The translations under genes and the position numbers were made by a program. DNA of 45,905 nt from Mycolicibacterium sp. Its GTDB lineage: Bacteria; Actinomycetota; Actinomycetes; Mycobacteriales; Mycobacteriaceae. Positions 30,537-38,373 of the stretch are shown here, one piece after another. Positions within the stretch are counted from its first letter, which is position 1. Each line of letters begins with the position of its first letter. Where the stretch lies: assembly GCF_016462945.1 (NCBI RefSeq), contig NZ_JAEMSG010000011.1:1-45905 (forward strand). Direction: 5' to 3'. Under the pieces are notes generated by a model. It was given only the letters and a program-made list of their open reading frames with translations, searched no databases and was not told the origin of the DNA.

Positions 30537-31253
30537 ATGGATCTGGCCAAAGCGCTCGTTGACCTGGCGACAGCCCCGGTGCGGGTGGGTCTGGCCGTGG
30601 CCGATGCCAGCCTGTTCGTTGCCGAAGCCGCCGTTGAATTCGCCAAGAACAGCCTGGGTGACGCGGAGTTCCCCTCACCGCGGGACTCCGTCGTCCACCT
30701 GCTGGGCCTGGATGACACCATCGAGCGCGCGAACAAACTCGCCTCCCTCATCGAGGGCGACGCCCCGCTGGGCCGAGCTCTGGCGCCCGATGGCGCACTG
30801 GATCGGCTTATGCGCCCCGGCGGCCTCATCGATCGCCTCACGGCTCCCGACGGGGTGCTGGAACGGCTGACCGCCGAGGGTGGCGGACTGGAGCGGGCCC
30901 TGGCACCCGGTGGCCTGGTGGACCAACTTCTCGACGAGGACGGATTGGTTGAGCGGGTACTCGCCGAGGACGGATTAGCCGACCGGCTGCTGGCCGAAGG
31001 CGGCCTGATCGAGAAGTTGACCGCGCGCGACGGGCCACTCGAGCAGCTGGCCGACGTCGCCGACACTCTCAATCGCCTCGCCCCTGGCCTGGAGGCATTG
31101 GCCCCGACCATCGAGATGCTGCGCGAAGCGGTCACCACGCTGAGTCTGGTGGTCAACCCGCTGAGCACTATCGCCGAGCGCATCCCACTGCCCGGCCGCC
31201 GCCGATTCACGCCCCGGATGGTGGACGCCGACGTCGACGACGTCGACGACTGA
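30537..31253 (+). CDS. Decapeptide-repeat protein of unknown function
   Basis: A 238-aa protein I do not recognise. Residues 1-70 are mostly helical and Ala/Val-rich (APVRVGLAVADASLFVAEAA), without a signal peptide. Residues 71-180 consist of eleven consecutive 10-residue units without a single gap. Nine of them fit [LAV][LT]A[PE][DG]G[L][LIV][DE]R, with Gly at position 6 every time (residues 86, 96 ... 166); the first and last units are degenerate. A short region follows (EALAPTIEMLREAVTTLSLVVNPLS), then a basic segment (PGRRRFTPR) and an acidic tail ending DADVDDVDD. The regular Leu/Ile and charged positions suggest a stacked or coiled repeat structure. ATG 30537 is 34 bp after the HIT gene. 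Confidence 0.85.
   Translation: MDLAKALVDLATAPVRVGLAVADASLFVAEAAVEFAKNSLGDAEFPSPRDSVVHLLGLDDTIERANKLASLIEGDAPLGRALAPDGALDRLMRPGGLIDRLTAPDGVLERLTAEGGGLERALAPGGLVDQLLDEDGLVERVLAEDGLADRLLAEGGLIEKLTARDGPLEQLADVADTLNRLAPGLEALAPTIEMLREAVTTLSLVVNPLSTIAERIPLPGRRRFTPRMVDADVDDVDD
30747..31076 (+). repeat. 30-bp period coding repeat (11 decapeptide units)
   Basis: Codes for residues 71-180 of the decapeptide-repeat protein. The DNA copies have diverged in third positions and in variable residues, while Gly (position 6), the hydrophobic position 8 and the acidic/basic pair at 9-10 are kept. This indicates an old expansion held by selection rather than a recent slippage event. Confidence 0.9.
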
Positions 31254-31302
31254 CCCGATAGGCTGACGGGCGGTCCATACCGATCTACACCGGTCGCTCC
31301 AC

Positions 31303-31374
31303 GCCTCCTTAGCTCAGTGGTAGAGCACTCGCCTTGTAAGCGAAAGGTCGTCAGTTCAATCCTGACAGGAGGCT
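31303..31374 (+). tRNA. tRNA-Thr (anticodon TGT)
   Basis: A 72-nt cloverleaf: acceptor GCCTCCT pairs with AGGAGGC (31367-31373) and the discriminator is T. The D arm is GCTC...GAGC. Anticodon loop CTTGTAA gives TGT, read as Thr (ACA codons). The T arm is GTCAG-TTCAATC-CTGAC. The first anticodon-stem pair is a C-A mismatch (31328/31344). CCA is not encoded. It stands alone, 49 bp after the repeat-protein gene and 18 bp before the convergent lhgO stop. Confidence 0.96.
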
Positions 31375-31392
31375 CCGTTGGTGGCCGGAGGC

Positions 31393-32607
31393 TCAGCCGC
31401 CCGCAGTGACCACCCGGTCGACCAGTTCACGGGCCAACGCGAAGGCTGATGTCGCCGCAGGCGACGGTGCGTTGCGCACATATGCGACGCCGCTGCCCCC
31501 GGAGATGACGAAATCGTCGACCAGGGATCCGTCGCGTCCGACGGCCTGAGCCCGCACGCCCGCATGCGAGGTGCCGTCCAGGTCGGCGACAGACAGGCCC
31601 GGCATGTACCGTGCTGCGGCTGCAACAAATGCCCGCTGACTGGCGGCCATCCGCATCTCGTCGATGCCCACCCGCCAGTACCGACCGGCGACCCGCCAGG
31701 TTCCCGGCCACGTTAGCGAGTCCCAGGTGTCGCGCCAGCGAATACGACGCAGCGTGTAGGCGTCGCGGGCGGCCACCATCATCGCGGTAGGACCCAGGGT
31801 TACCGCGCCGCCGATGTGCTTGGTGATGTGCACCCCGAGAAACGGCAACTCCGGGTTGGGCACCGGGTAGATCATCCCGTGCAGCCTCGGCTTCGGCGTC
31901 GGCTTCACGCCAAGGTAGGCACCCCGGAAGGGCACGATCTGCGGATCACGCGGGGCACCGGCGGCCCGCGCCAGCCGATCTGCCCACAATCCAGCACAGA
32001 CGATCACCGTCCGCGCCGCCACGGGTCCGTCACCGGTGTGAACCACCGCGCGATCTCCCCCTTCGACCGAAGTGACCTCGGTGCCGAATCGCAGGCGCAC
32101 TCCGCTGGCTGTCAGTTCATCCACGAGGCAACGGGTCACAGCGCCGTAGTCGACGATCCCAGTGTTTGGAGCGTGCAATGCTTGCAGACCAACGGCATTG
32201 GGCTCGATCTCGCTGATTTCGGCTCCGCTGACGCGTCGCAGACCGGGTACGGCATTGGCGATGCCACGGACCTCAAGATCATCGAGGCGCGGCAGCTCGT
32301 CAGCCGATAGCGCAACGATTAATTTGCCGCACCGCTCGTAGGGGATCGCATGGTGATCGCAGTACTCGTACATCAAGCGCGAGCCTTCGACGCACAACCG
32401 CGCCTTCAGTGACCCGGGCTGGTAATAGATCCCGCCGTGGATCACTCCGGAGTTGTGTCCACTCTGATGTTGGGCCGGGGCTGACTCACGTTCCAGCACG
32501 GTCACCGAGTCGTGCGGATAGCGCGCAATCCACTCCCGCGCCACCGACAGACCAATGATCCCCGCACCGACGACCACGAGATCGAGACGTTGTCTGACGG
32601 CGGGCAT
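31393..32607 (-). CDS. lhgO: L-2-hydroxyglutarate oxidase
   Basis: A 404-aa FAD-dependent oxidoreductase of the DAO superfamily. The dinucleotide motif VVVGAGIIGLSVARE is at the N-terminus, followed by LERESAPAQHQSGHNSGVIHGGIYYQPGS split over the substrate-loop region; the HNSGVIHGGIYY segment is diagnostic for LhgO. It oxidises L-2-hydroxyglutarate to 2-oxoglutarate. The ATG overlaps the amt stop by one base (TGATG), so the two are one operon. That pairing suggests a nitrogen/2-oxoglutarate link (inference). Confidence 0.92.
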   Translation of the reverse strand: MPAVRQRLDLVVVGAGIIGLSVAREWIARYPHDSVTVLERESAPAQHQSGHNSGVIHGGIYYQPGSLKARLCVEGSRLMYEYCDHHAIPYERCGKLIVALSADELPRLDDLEVRGIANAVPGLRRVSGAEISEIEPNAVGLQALHAPNTGIVDYGAVTRCLVDELTASGVRLRFGTEVTSVEGGDRAVVHTGDGPVAARTVIVCAGLWADRLARAAGAPRDPQIVPFRGAYLGVKPTPKPRLHGMIYPVPNPELPFLGVHITKHIGGAVTLGPTAMMVAARDAYTLRRIRWRDTWDSLTWPGTWRVAGRYWRVGIDEMRMAASQRAFVAAAARYMPGLSVADLDGTSHAGVRAQAVGRDGSLVDDFVISGGSGVAYVRNAPSPAATSAFALARELVDRVVTAGG

Positions 32608-33905
32608 CAGCCTTCGCCGTCTTCACCGGGTCGTTGACGCTCGCCGAACGACGTCCGACGCGTGGTCTGGTGGCCGTACACACCCTCCGCATACGCAGTC
32701 TCGGCGTGCTGGGTAAAGTCGACACCGCTGGCCTCGTCCTCCGCGCTGAGCCGGAACCCCATGACCCGCTCGATCAACGCGGCAAGTCCGTAACTCACCG
32801 TGAAGGCATATCCCGCGACTACCGCTATCGCCAGCGCCTGCTTACCGAGCAGAGCCAGTCCGCCGCCGTAGAAGAGTCCCTGCGCACCGTCTGTCATCAC
32901 CGCGGTCGCGAGTAATCCGATCAGCAGCACACCGACGACACCGCCGACCAAGTGCACACCGACGACGTCGAGCGAGTCGTCATAGTTCAGTTTGAACTTC
33001 AGACCGATTGCGAACGAGCACACGATGCCGGCCAGCAGACCGACGACTGCCGCACCGAACGTGTTCACCGTTCCACACGACGGCGTGATCGCCACAAGCC
33101 CGGCGACCACACCCGAGGCGGCACCGAAAGTGGTCGGCCTGCCGTCCCGGATCTGTTCAACCGACAGCCACCCCAGCATGCCCAGACAGCCGGCGACCAA
33201 TGTATTCAGGAAGATCGCAGAAGCCATTCCGTTGGCAGCCAACGCCGAACCTGCGTTGAAACCGAACCAGCCGAACCACAGCAGACCAACGCCAAGCAGC
33301 ACGAACGGAAGGTTGTGTGGGCGCATCGCCTCCACCTTGAACCCGATTCGCGGTCCCAGCACAAGTGCCAGCGCCAGCGCAGAGGAACCGGACACGATTT
33401 CGACAACAAGCCCGCCCGCGTAGTCCAGCACCCCTAACTTGAACAGCCAGCCGCCAGGTGCCCATACCCAATGCGCAACAACGGAATACACGACCACTGT
33501 CCAGACCGGTACAAACACCATCCAGGCCGCGAACTTGGCCCGATCGGCAATCGCACCGCTGACCAGGGCGGCGGTGATGATAGCGAAACTCAACTGGAAG
33601 GTGGCGTACAGCAGTTCAGGAACCGATCCGTGAACTGTGTCCGGCCCTATCCCCCGCATCCCGGCATGGGTCAAACCGCCGACGAATCCGCCCGCTCCAC
33701 CGTCGGAGAACGCCAGGGAGTAACCGACCACCAGCCAGGCCACCGTCACCAGTGGGATCGAGATGAAGCTCATCATGATCATGTTGAGCACACCGGAGGT
33801 GCGCACCATGCCGCCATAGAAAATCGCCAACCCCGGCGTCATCAATAGCACGAGTGCGGTGCTCATCAGCAGCCACGCGGTGGCGGCTGGATCTATTTCA
33901 CCCAA
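32607..33905 (-). CDS. amt: Ammonium transporter (Amt/MEP/Rh family), Glu/His variant
   Basis: A 432-aa membrane protein with about 11 hydrophobic spans. Family motifs include LMTPGLAIFYGGMVR, AIADRAKF and the MRPHNLPFVLLGVGLLWFGWFGFNAG region, split here across span 6. The pore normally has two facing His. His318 is kept (VGVHLVGG), but the first is Glu169 in DYAGGLVVEIVSG. The start is TTG 33905 with AAGGAG seven bases upstream. The C-terminus is a cytoplasmic tail of about 50 residues ending in a charged segment. No glnK gene is adjacent; lhgO follows with a 1-bp overlap. Confidence 0.93.
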   Translation of the reverse strand: MGEIDPAATAWLLMSTALVLLMTPGLAIFYGGMVRTSGVLNMIMMSFISIPLVTVAWLVVGYSLAFSDGGAGGFVGGLTHAGMRGIGPDTVHGSVPELLYATFQLSFAIITAALVSGAIADRAKFAAWMVFVPVWTVVVYSVVAHWVWAPGGWLFKLGVLDYAGGLVVEIVSGSSALALALVLGPRIGFKVEAMRPHNLPFVLLGVGLLWFGWFGFNAGSALAANGMASAIFLNTLVAGCLGMLGWLSVEQIRDGRPTTFGAASGVVAGLVAITPSCGTVNTFGAAVVGLLAGIVCSFAIGLKFKLNYDDSLDVVGVHLVGGVVGVLLIGLLATAVMTDGAQGLFYGGGLALLGKQALAIAVVAGYAFTVSYGLAALIERVMGFRLSAEDEASGVDFTQHAETAYAEGVYGHQTTRRTSFGERQRPGEDGEG

Positions 33906-33996
33906 CTGACGACTCCTTCAACGACGCCTGCCGCGGATGGCTTCAGCGCATGTTCGCCATAGACCGTAAACCCTGGCGTCGCCGTGACCGGCACCA

Positions 33997-34497
33997 TCAC
34001 CACCCCGTCGAACCGGGGCCGCCCTTGAACGGGCCAACCACCCGGCTGGTGATCCAGCCGCCGTAAAAGCCACCCGGTTGCGCCACCACGGTCTCGCCGT
34101 CGATAGTGCAGCGGTCGACCTCGCCCGCCATGACAGCGATGGCGTCGGCAATCGGTCCGAATTCTCCAGTGGTCCTGGGGTAATTCCATGCCGATTTCCT
34201 GGCCACCGTCGTCCCGCTAACAAGGTCGAAGTAGCGGGCCTGCCCCTTCCACTCGCACCACGATTCGCCTTGTGCGTCGCGGACGACGCCGTCGGCGAAT
34301 GCGACACGCGGCAGATAGTAGGTCGGCGGATGGCTGGTTTCCAAAACCCGCCAACCATGGTCGGTGGACGCGATCACCTCACCACCGAGTTCGACGGTGA
34401 TCAGCCCGCGAAACGGTTCGAGCCGGGGCGGACGCGGGTAGTCCCACACGGACTCCTGGCCCGGTCCGGGTTTATCAGGGTTCGGACGCGTGGTCAT
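33997..34497 (-). CDS. DUF427 domain protein
   Basis: A 166-aa protein with one DUF427 domain: VWDYPRPPRLEPF, then ITVELGGEVIASTDHGWRVLETSHPPTYYLP in the core (the ETSHPPTYY segment is typical), CEWKGQARYFDL and AWNYP. The family has a small barrel-like fold and no established activity. ATG 34497 lies eight bases after the stop of the upstream SDR, so the two are probably co-transcribed toward amt. Confidence 0.88.
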   Translation of the reverse strand: MTTRPNPDKPGPGQESVWDYPRPPRLEPFRGLITVELGGEVIASTDHGWRVLETSHPPTYYLPRVAFADGVVRDAQGESWCEWKGQARYFDLVSGTTVARKSAWNYPRTTGEFGPIADAIAVMAGEVDRCTIDGETVVAQPGGFYGGWITSRVVGPFKGGPGSTGW

Positions 34498-34505
34498 CGC
34501 CCGGC

Positions 34506-35336
34506 TCAGACCACGCCGCGAAGCGCATCCGCGCCGAACAGTGGCTCCAGCATTCCAGACAGGTCGGGGCCGCGTCGCAGTCCGTGACCGCCGTCCACAT
34601 TGATGACCTGGCCGGTGATCCAGCTGGCCGCGTCGCTGAGGAGGAACATCGCCAGGTTGGCGACGTCGTCGACCTCACCGGTTCGGGGCAGCGGGGTGCA
34701 CTGCCGATAGTCCTCGCTGACTTCGGGAGAGCTCAGGAGCACCTCCACCAGTTCGGTGCGGATCAGGCCCGGCCGGATGCCGTTGACCCGGACCCATGAG
34801 GGGCCAAGCTCGTCGGCGCCCAGCATCATCAGGTGGTCAAGGGCAGCCTTGCTCACTCCATAGGCCCCGAACCAACGGTGCACGTTGCTGGCGGCGATCG
34901 AGGAGATGCCGACAAACGAGCCGCCGCCGGACCGGACCATCTCCCGCGCGGAATGCTTGAGCAGGTACATGGTGCCGTTGACGTTGAGGTCGACGGTCCG
35001 CCGCCACGCGTCGGAGTCGATCTGCGTGACCGGGCCAATGGTCTCTGATCCGCCCGCGCAGTGCACCACCCCGTGCAGCCTTCCGTTCCAGGCCGTCGCC
35101 GCCTCGACGGCGTGGGCGACCTGATCCTCGTCGGTCACGTCGGCCGGATGCGCCACGACATCACCGGCCTCGGATTGCGCCCTGATCACTCCCGCGGCCA
35201 CCGACAGTCGTTCGGTATTGCGGCCGAGAATCATCACCTTGGCTCCCGACCGGACCAGGCCGGCGGCCACGCCCCTGCCGATACCGCTGCCACCGCCGGT
35301 GACCAGGTAGGTCCGGTCGGTGAATGAGAGTTGCAT
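34506..35336 (-). CDS. Short-chain dehydrogenase/reductase
   Basis: A 276-aa classical SDR: TGGGSGIG, VHCAG in place of NNAG, Ser in VGISSIAAS, the catalytic YGVSK pair, NGIRPGLIRTE and the end VDGGHGLRRGPD. LGRN after strand 2 suggests NADP(H). I start at ATG 35336, preceded by AAGGAG; an upstream in-frame start would add 15 residues rich in Lys/Arg that include the ribosome-binding site itself. Substrate unknown. Divergent from the small gene before otsA across 144 bp. Confidence 0.9.
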   Translation of the reverse strand: MQLSFTDRTYLVTGGGSGIGRGVAAGLVRSGAKVMILGRNTERLSVAAGVIRAQSEAGDVVAHPADVTDEDQVAHAVEAATAWNGRLHGVVHCAGGSETIGPVTQIDSDAWRRTVDLNVNGTMYLLKHSAREMVRSGGGSFVGISSIAASNVHRWFGAYGVSKAALDHLMMLGADELGPSWVRVNGIRPGLIRTELVEVLLSSPEVSEDYRQCTPLPRTGEVDDVANLAMFLLSDAASWITGQVINVDGGHGLRRGPDLSGMLEPLFGADALRGVV

Positions 35337-35431
35337 GCAGTACTTCTCCTTCTTCTTCTTCGCGAGTCGGGCACTTCGCAAGCCGAAACGCCCAGGTGGG
35401 GCCCGAACGAGAATCCACCCTAGTATCGGAC

Positions 35432-35446
35432 GCCGGGCAACCCGGC
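35432..35446. other. Hairpin GCCGGG-CAA-CCCGGC between SDR and otsA leader gene
   Basis: Perfect 6-bp arms with a 3-nt loop in the 144-bp divergent gap (35337-35480). There is no T-run, so it is not a classic terminator. It could be a 5' untranslated region element or a protein-binding palindrome. Speculative. Confidence 0.25.
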
Positions 35447-35480
35447 ATCCCGTCGCACGCCGGTGACATAGAGTTACGAC

Positions 35481-35645
35481 ATGCCTGCAAAAACTGAACC
35501 AGCCGCGATCGACGATGTTGAGCCGTTGGCCGATAGCACGGCCCGGCAGGCCAGGCGCGTCGTAGCCGCCTATGCCACCGACGCCGACGAGTGCCGGGTA
35601 TTCCTGTCGATGCTCGGCATTGGGCCCGCCAAGCTCGAGGCCTAG
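35481..35645 (+). CDS. Conserved small protein (54 aa) upstream of otsA
   Basis: A 54-aa ORF starting at ATG 35481 and ending at TAG 35643-35645. Its stop overlaps the otsA GTG by one base (TAGTG), which implies translational coupling. The N-terminal 20 residues are acidic ([12 protein letters not shown]), followed by a helical segment [20 protein letters not shown] and a [12 protein letters not shown] end. As I recall, Mtb has an ORF of the same length (Rv3489) at this place, so it is conserved in mycobacteria. Function unknown; a role in otsA expression or OtsA binding is possible. Confidence 0.75.
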   Translation: MPAKTEPAAIDDVEPLADSTARQARRVVAAYATDADECRVFLSMLGIGPAKLEA

Positions 35646-37096
35646 TGGCCACCGGAGATGCCGGAACCGTAGGGTCCGGAACCTCCGATTTCGTGGTGGT
35701 GGCCAACCGGCTGCCCATCGACATGGAACGTCAGCCCGACGGGACCGTCGTCTGGAAACGTAGCCCCGGCGGTCTGGTCACCGCCCTGGAGCCGCTGCTG
35801 CGGCGTAACCGCGGGGCCTGGATCGGTTGGCCCGGTGTGGTCGATGGTGACGAGCATCCGATCTTCGAGAATGATCTGCAGCTCTATCCTGTTCGGCTGA
35901 GCGAAGAGGATGTCGCGGACTACTACGAAGGGTTCTCCAACGCCACCCTGTGGCCGCTCTATCACGACCTGATCGTCAAACCGATCTACGAACGGCATTG
36001 GTGGGATCGCTATGTCGACGTCAACCGGCGCTTCGCGGAGGCCACCTCACACGCGGCGGCCGAAGGCGCCACGGTATGGGTGCAGGACTACCAACTGCAG
36101 TTGGTTCCCAAAATGCTGCGAACTCTGCGGCCGGACCTGACCATCGGCTTCTTCATGCACATCCCGTTCCCGCCCGTCGAGATCTTCATGCAGATGCCCT
36201 GGCGGACCGAGATCATCGACGGTCTCCTGGGTGCCGATCTGGTCGGGTTTCACCTCGCCGGGGGCGCACAGAACTTTCTTCTCCTGGCACGTCGACTGGC
36301 CGGTGCTGAAACATCGCGCGCATCGATCGGGGTGCGGTCCCGCTTCGGCAAGGTCGATCTCGGCCACCGCGAAGTCAAAGTCGGCGCGTTTCCCATCTCG
36401 ATCGACTCAGCCGATCTCGACACGAAGGCACGCAACCGCAGCATCCGTCGCCGCGCCAAGGAGATCCGCGCCGAATTGGGCAACCCCCGCAAGATCCTGC
36501 TCGGGGTGGATCGCCTCGACTACACCAAGGGCATCGAGGTTCGCCTCGAGGCGTTCTCGGAGTTACTCGCCGAAGGCAGGGCCGGGCGCGAGGACACGGT
36601 AATGGTGCAGTTGGCGACCCCGAGCCGGGAACGGGTGGACAGTTACCGGAGCCTGCGCAATGACATCGAACAGCAGGTGGGCCACATCAACGGCGAATAC
36701 GGCGAGGTCGGCCATCCCGTAGTGCATTACATACACCGGTCGGTGCCCCGGGATGAACTGATCGCCTTCTTCGTCGCCAGCGACGTCATGCTGGTCACCG
36801 CATTGCGCGATGGAATGAACCTGGTCGCCAAGGAGTATGTCGCCTGCCGTAGCGATCTCGGCGGCGCCCTGGTGCTCAGCGAATTCACCGGTGCCGCAGC
36901 CGAATTGCGTCAGGCCTACCTCACTAATCCCCACGACCCGGAGGGCGTCAAGGACGCCATCGAGGCCGCACTCAACCAGACGCCCGAGGATGGCCGACGA
37001 CGGATGCGCACTCTGCGTCGCCAGGTACTGGCCCATGATCTGGACCGCTGGGCGAGATCATTTCTTGATGCCCTGGCGGACACCAAGAAGGACTAG
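35645..37096 (+). CDS. otsA: Trehalose-6-phosphate synthase
   Basis: A 483-aa GT20 glycosyltransferase making trehalose 6-phosphate from UDP- or ADP-glucose and glucose 6-phosphate in the cytoplasm; trehalose is central to mycobacterial cell-wall lipids. Landmarks are FVVVANRLP near the N-terminus, [21 protein letters not shown]-like [20 protein letters not shown] (nucleotide-sugar and phosphate binding) and [12 protein letters not shown]. The start is GTG 35645, coupled to the small gene. The stop overlaps the convergent hsd4A stop (shared CTAG). Confidence 0.97.
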   Translation: MATGDAGTVGSGTSDFVVVANRLPIDMERQPDGTVVWKRSPGGLVTALEPLLRRNRGAWIGWPGVVDGDEHPIFENDLQLYPVRLSEEDVADYYEGFSNATLWPLYHDLIVKPIYERHWWDRYVDVNRRFAEATSHAAAEGATVWVQDYQLQLVPKMLRTLRPDLTIGFFMHIPFPPVEIFMQMPWRTEIIDGLLGADLVGFHLAGGAQNFLLLARRLAGAETSRASIGVRSRFGKVDLGHREVKVGAFPISIDSADLDTKARNRSIRRRAKEIRAELGNPRKILLGVDRLDYTKGIEVRLEAFSELLAEGRAGREDTVMVQLATPSRERVDSYRSLRNDIEQQVGHINGEYGEVGHPVVHYIHRSVPRDELIAFFVASDVMLVTALRDGMNLVAKEYVACRSDLGGALVLSEFTGAAAELRQAYLTNPHDPEGVKDAIEAALNQTPEDGRRRMRTLRRQVLAHDLDRWARSFLDALADTKKD

Positions 37097-38007
37097 TCCT
37101 CGATCAGACCTGTCGCACCGAAGGTGCGCTCGGGGTCGCGATCGGTGAAATAGTCACGCATCGAAGCGCTCAGCACATCGGGGTCCCAGGCCGTGCCATC
37201 GGCATGGAACCGATGCTCCGCCGTCGGGGCGGCCACCAGTGCCACGGTCGGGCCGTATACGACGAACAGCTGTCCGTTGACTGCATCCGAGGCCGGTGAG
37301 GCCAGGAAGCGCACCAGGCTGACGACATGCTCGGGTGACAGCGAGTCGATCTCCCCGGCGGCCAACTCCGGCGCCGCACCGAAAACCTCGGCCGTCATCG
37401 CGGTGCGCGCCCGCGGGCAAATCACATTGGCGCGCACGCCGTACCGTCCCAGTGCCCGCGCGGCGGTCAGGGTCAGTGCGGTGATGCCGGCTTTCGCCGC
37501 GCCGTAATTGGCCTGCCCAACCGGACCCATCAGGCCGGCCTCCGAGGAGGTGTTGATGATGCGGCCGTAAACCGATCCGCCCGCGTCCTTGGCCTGATTG
37601 CGCCAGTAGGTGGCGGCGTTGCGGGTCAGCAGGAAATGGCCGCGCAGATGCACGGCGATGACCGCATCCCAATCTTCGTCGGTCATGTTGAACAACATGC
37701 GGTCCCGGGTGATACCGGCGTTGTTGACCACGATGCTGAGTCCGCCCAGGCCGTCGGCGCAGGCAATCAACTCGTCGGCGGTCGACCGCTGACTGATATC
37801 GCCGGCCACCGCGACGGCCTTGGAGCCGGCCGCGCTGATCTCATCGAGGACGTCGGACGCATCCAACGCCGCGGCCATGTCATTGACGACCACGGTGGCT
37901 CCGGAGCGCGCCAACCCGATGGCCTCGGCGCGACCCAGGCCTGCCGCGGCCCCGGTCACCACCGCGACGCGTCCGGACAGGTCGCTCAGCTGTTCATCTG
38001 CGGACAA
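37093..38007 (-). CDS. hsd4A: Hsd4A-like steroid / beta-hydroxyacyl-CoA dehydrogenase (SDR)
   Basis: A 304-aa SDR close to Rv3502c. Motifs are [24 protein letters not shown] (a hallmark shared with MFE-2-type enzymes), Ser in INTSSEAG, the catalytic YGAAK pair and [13 protein letters not shown]. Related mycobacterial Hsd4A enzymes act on 17-hydroxysteroids and on 3-hydroxyacyl-CoA intermediates of cholesterol side-chain breakdown. I start at TTG 38007, just after the fdxD stop, with AGAGG upstream; earlier in-frame codons lie inside fdxD. The 3' end overlaps that of otsA by three bases. It is in the KstR-controlled divergent unit. Confidence 0.9.
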   Translation of the reverse strand: MSADEQLSDLSGRVAVVTGAAAGLGRAEAIGLARSGATVVVNDMAAALDASDVLDEISAAGSKAVAVAGDISQRSTADELIACADGLGGLSIVVNNAGITRDRMLFNMTDEDWDAVIAVHLRGHFLLTRNAATYWRNQAKDAGGSVYGRIINTSSEAGLMGPVGQANYGAAKAGITALTLTAARALGRYGVRANVICPRARTAMTAEVFGAAPELAAGEIDSLSPEHVVSLVRFLASPASDAVNGQLFVVYGPTVALVAAPTAEHRFHADGTAWDPDVLSASMRDYFTDRDPERTFGATGLIED

Positions 38008-38021
38008 CTTTATGAATACCT

Positions 38022-38213
38022 CTAGTCCTTGCGTGTCAGTGCCGCGCGCGGGCACTCGGCGATGGCCTGCTCGGCCAAATCCTCCTGATCGGCCGGGATG
38101 GGATTGGCCGTGACCATGACGTACTCCTCATCGTCGAGGACAAACAGCTCGGGCGCGATTCCCACGCAGACGGCGTTACCTTCACAGCGATCACGATCCA
38201 CAACGATTCTCAT
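38022..38213 (-). CDS. fdxD: Ferredoxin FdxD (CxxNxxC type)
   Basis: A 63-aa ferredoxin with C10-x2-N13-x2-C16 ... C54-P. An Asn sits where 4Fe-4S proteins have Cys and the CYP51-linked ferredoxin in this window has His. Such X-variants are known in mycobacterial P450-associated ferredoxins. Matches Rv3503c. First gene of the leftward pair fdxD-hsd4A, divergent from chsE4 across a 160-bp gap with a KstR-type palindrome. Likely electron donor for cholesterol-degrading P450s outside the window. Confidence 0.92.
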   Translation of the reverse strand: MRIVVDRDRCEGNAVCVGIAPELFVLDDEEYVMVTANPIPADQEDLAEQAIAECPRAALTRKD

Positions 38214-38294
38214 GACAACCTCCTAGCCCCTCCGGAATGCCCCGGCTATCCGCAGCATCACGGTAAGACCGTAGCGGCTTCTTTACCCCAAGAC

Positions 38295-38308
38295 TAGAAC
38301 GTGTTACA
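38295..38308. promoter_or_regulatory. KstR operator TAGAACGTGTTACA
   Basis: It matches the 14-bp KstR consensus TNNAACNNGTTNNA at every fixed position. It lies in the fdxD/chsE4 divergent gap, 65 bp before the chsE4 ATG and 81 bp from the fdxD start. KstR is the TetR-family repressor of cholesterol catabolism and is released by a steroid-CoA ligand. Confidence 0.88.
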
Positions 38309-38373
38309 AAAGTTGTATCAACAGGGCGAGTCGACGGGTTGCCGGCGACCCCACCGAACCGGAGGTCAGACGG

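Noticed and set aside
31254-31302. Phage attachment site at the tRNA
   Set aside because: No integrase, no repeat of the tRNA 3' end and no change in gene character nearby.
35432-35446. Rho-independent terminator
   Set aside because: It has a short GC stem but no T-run, and it lies in a divergent gap where no transcript should end.
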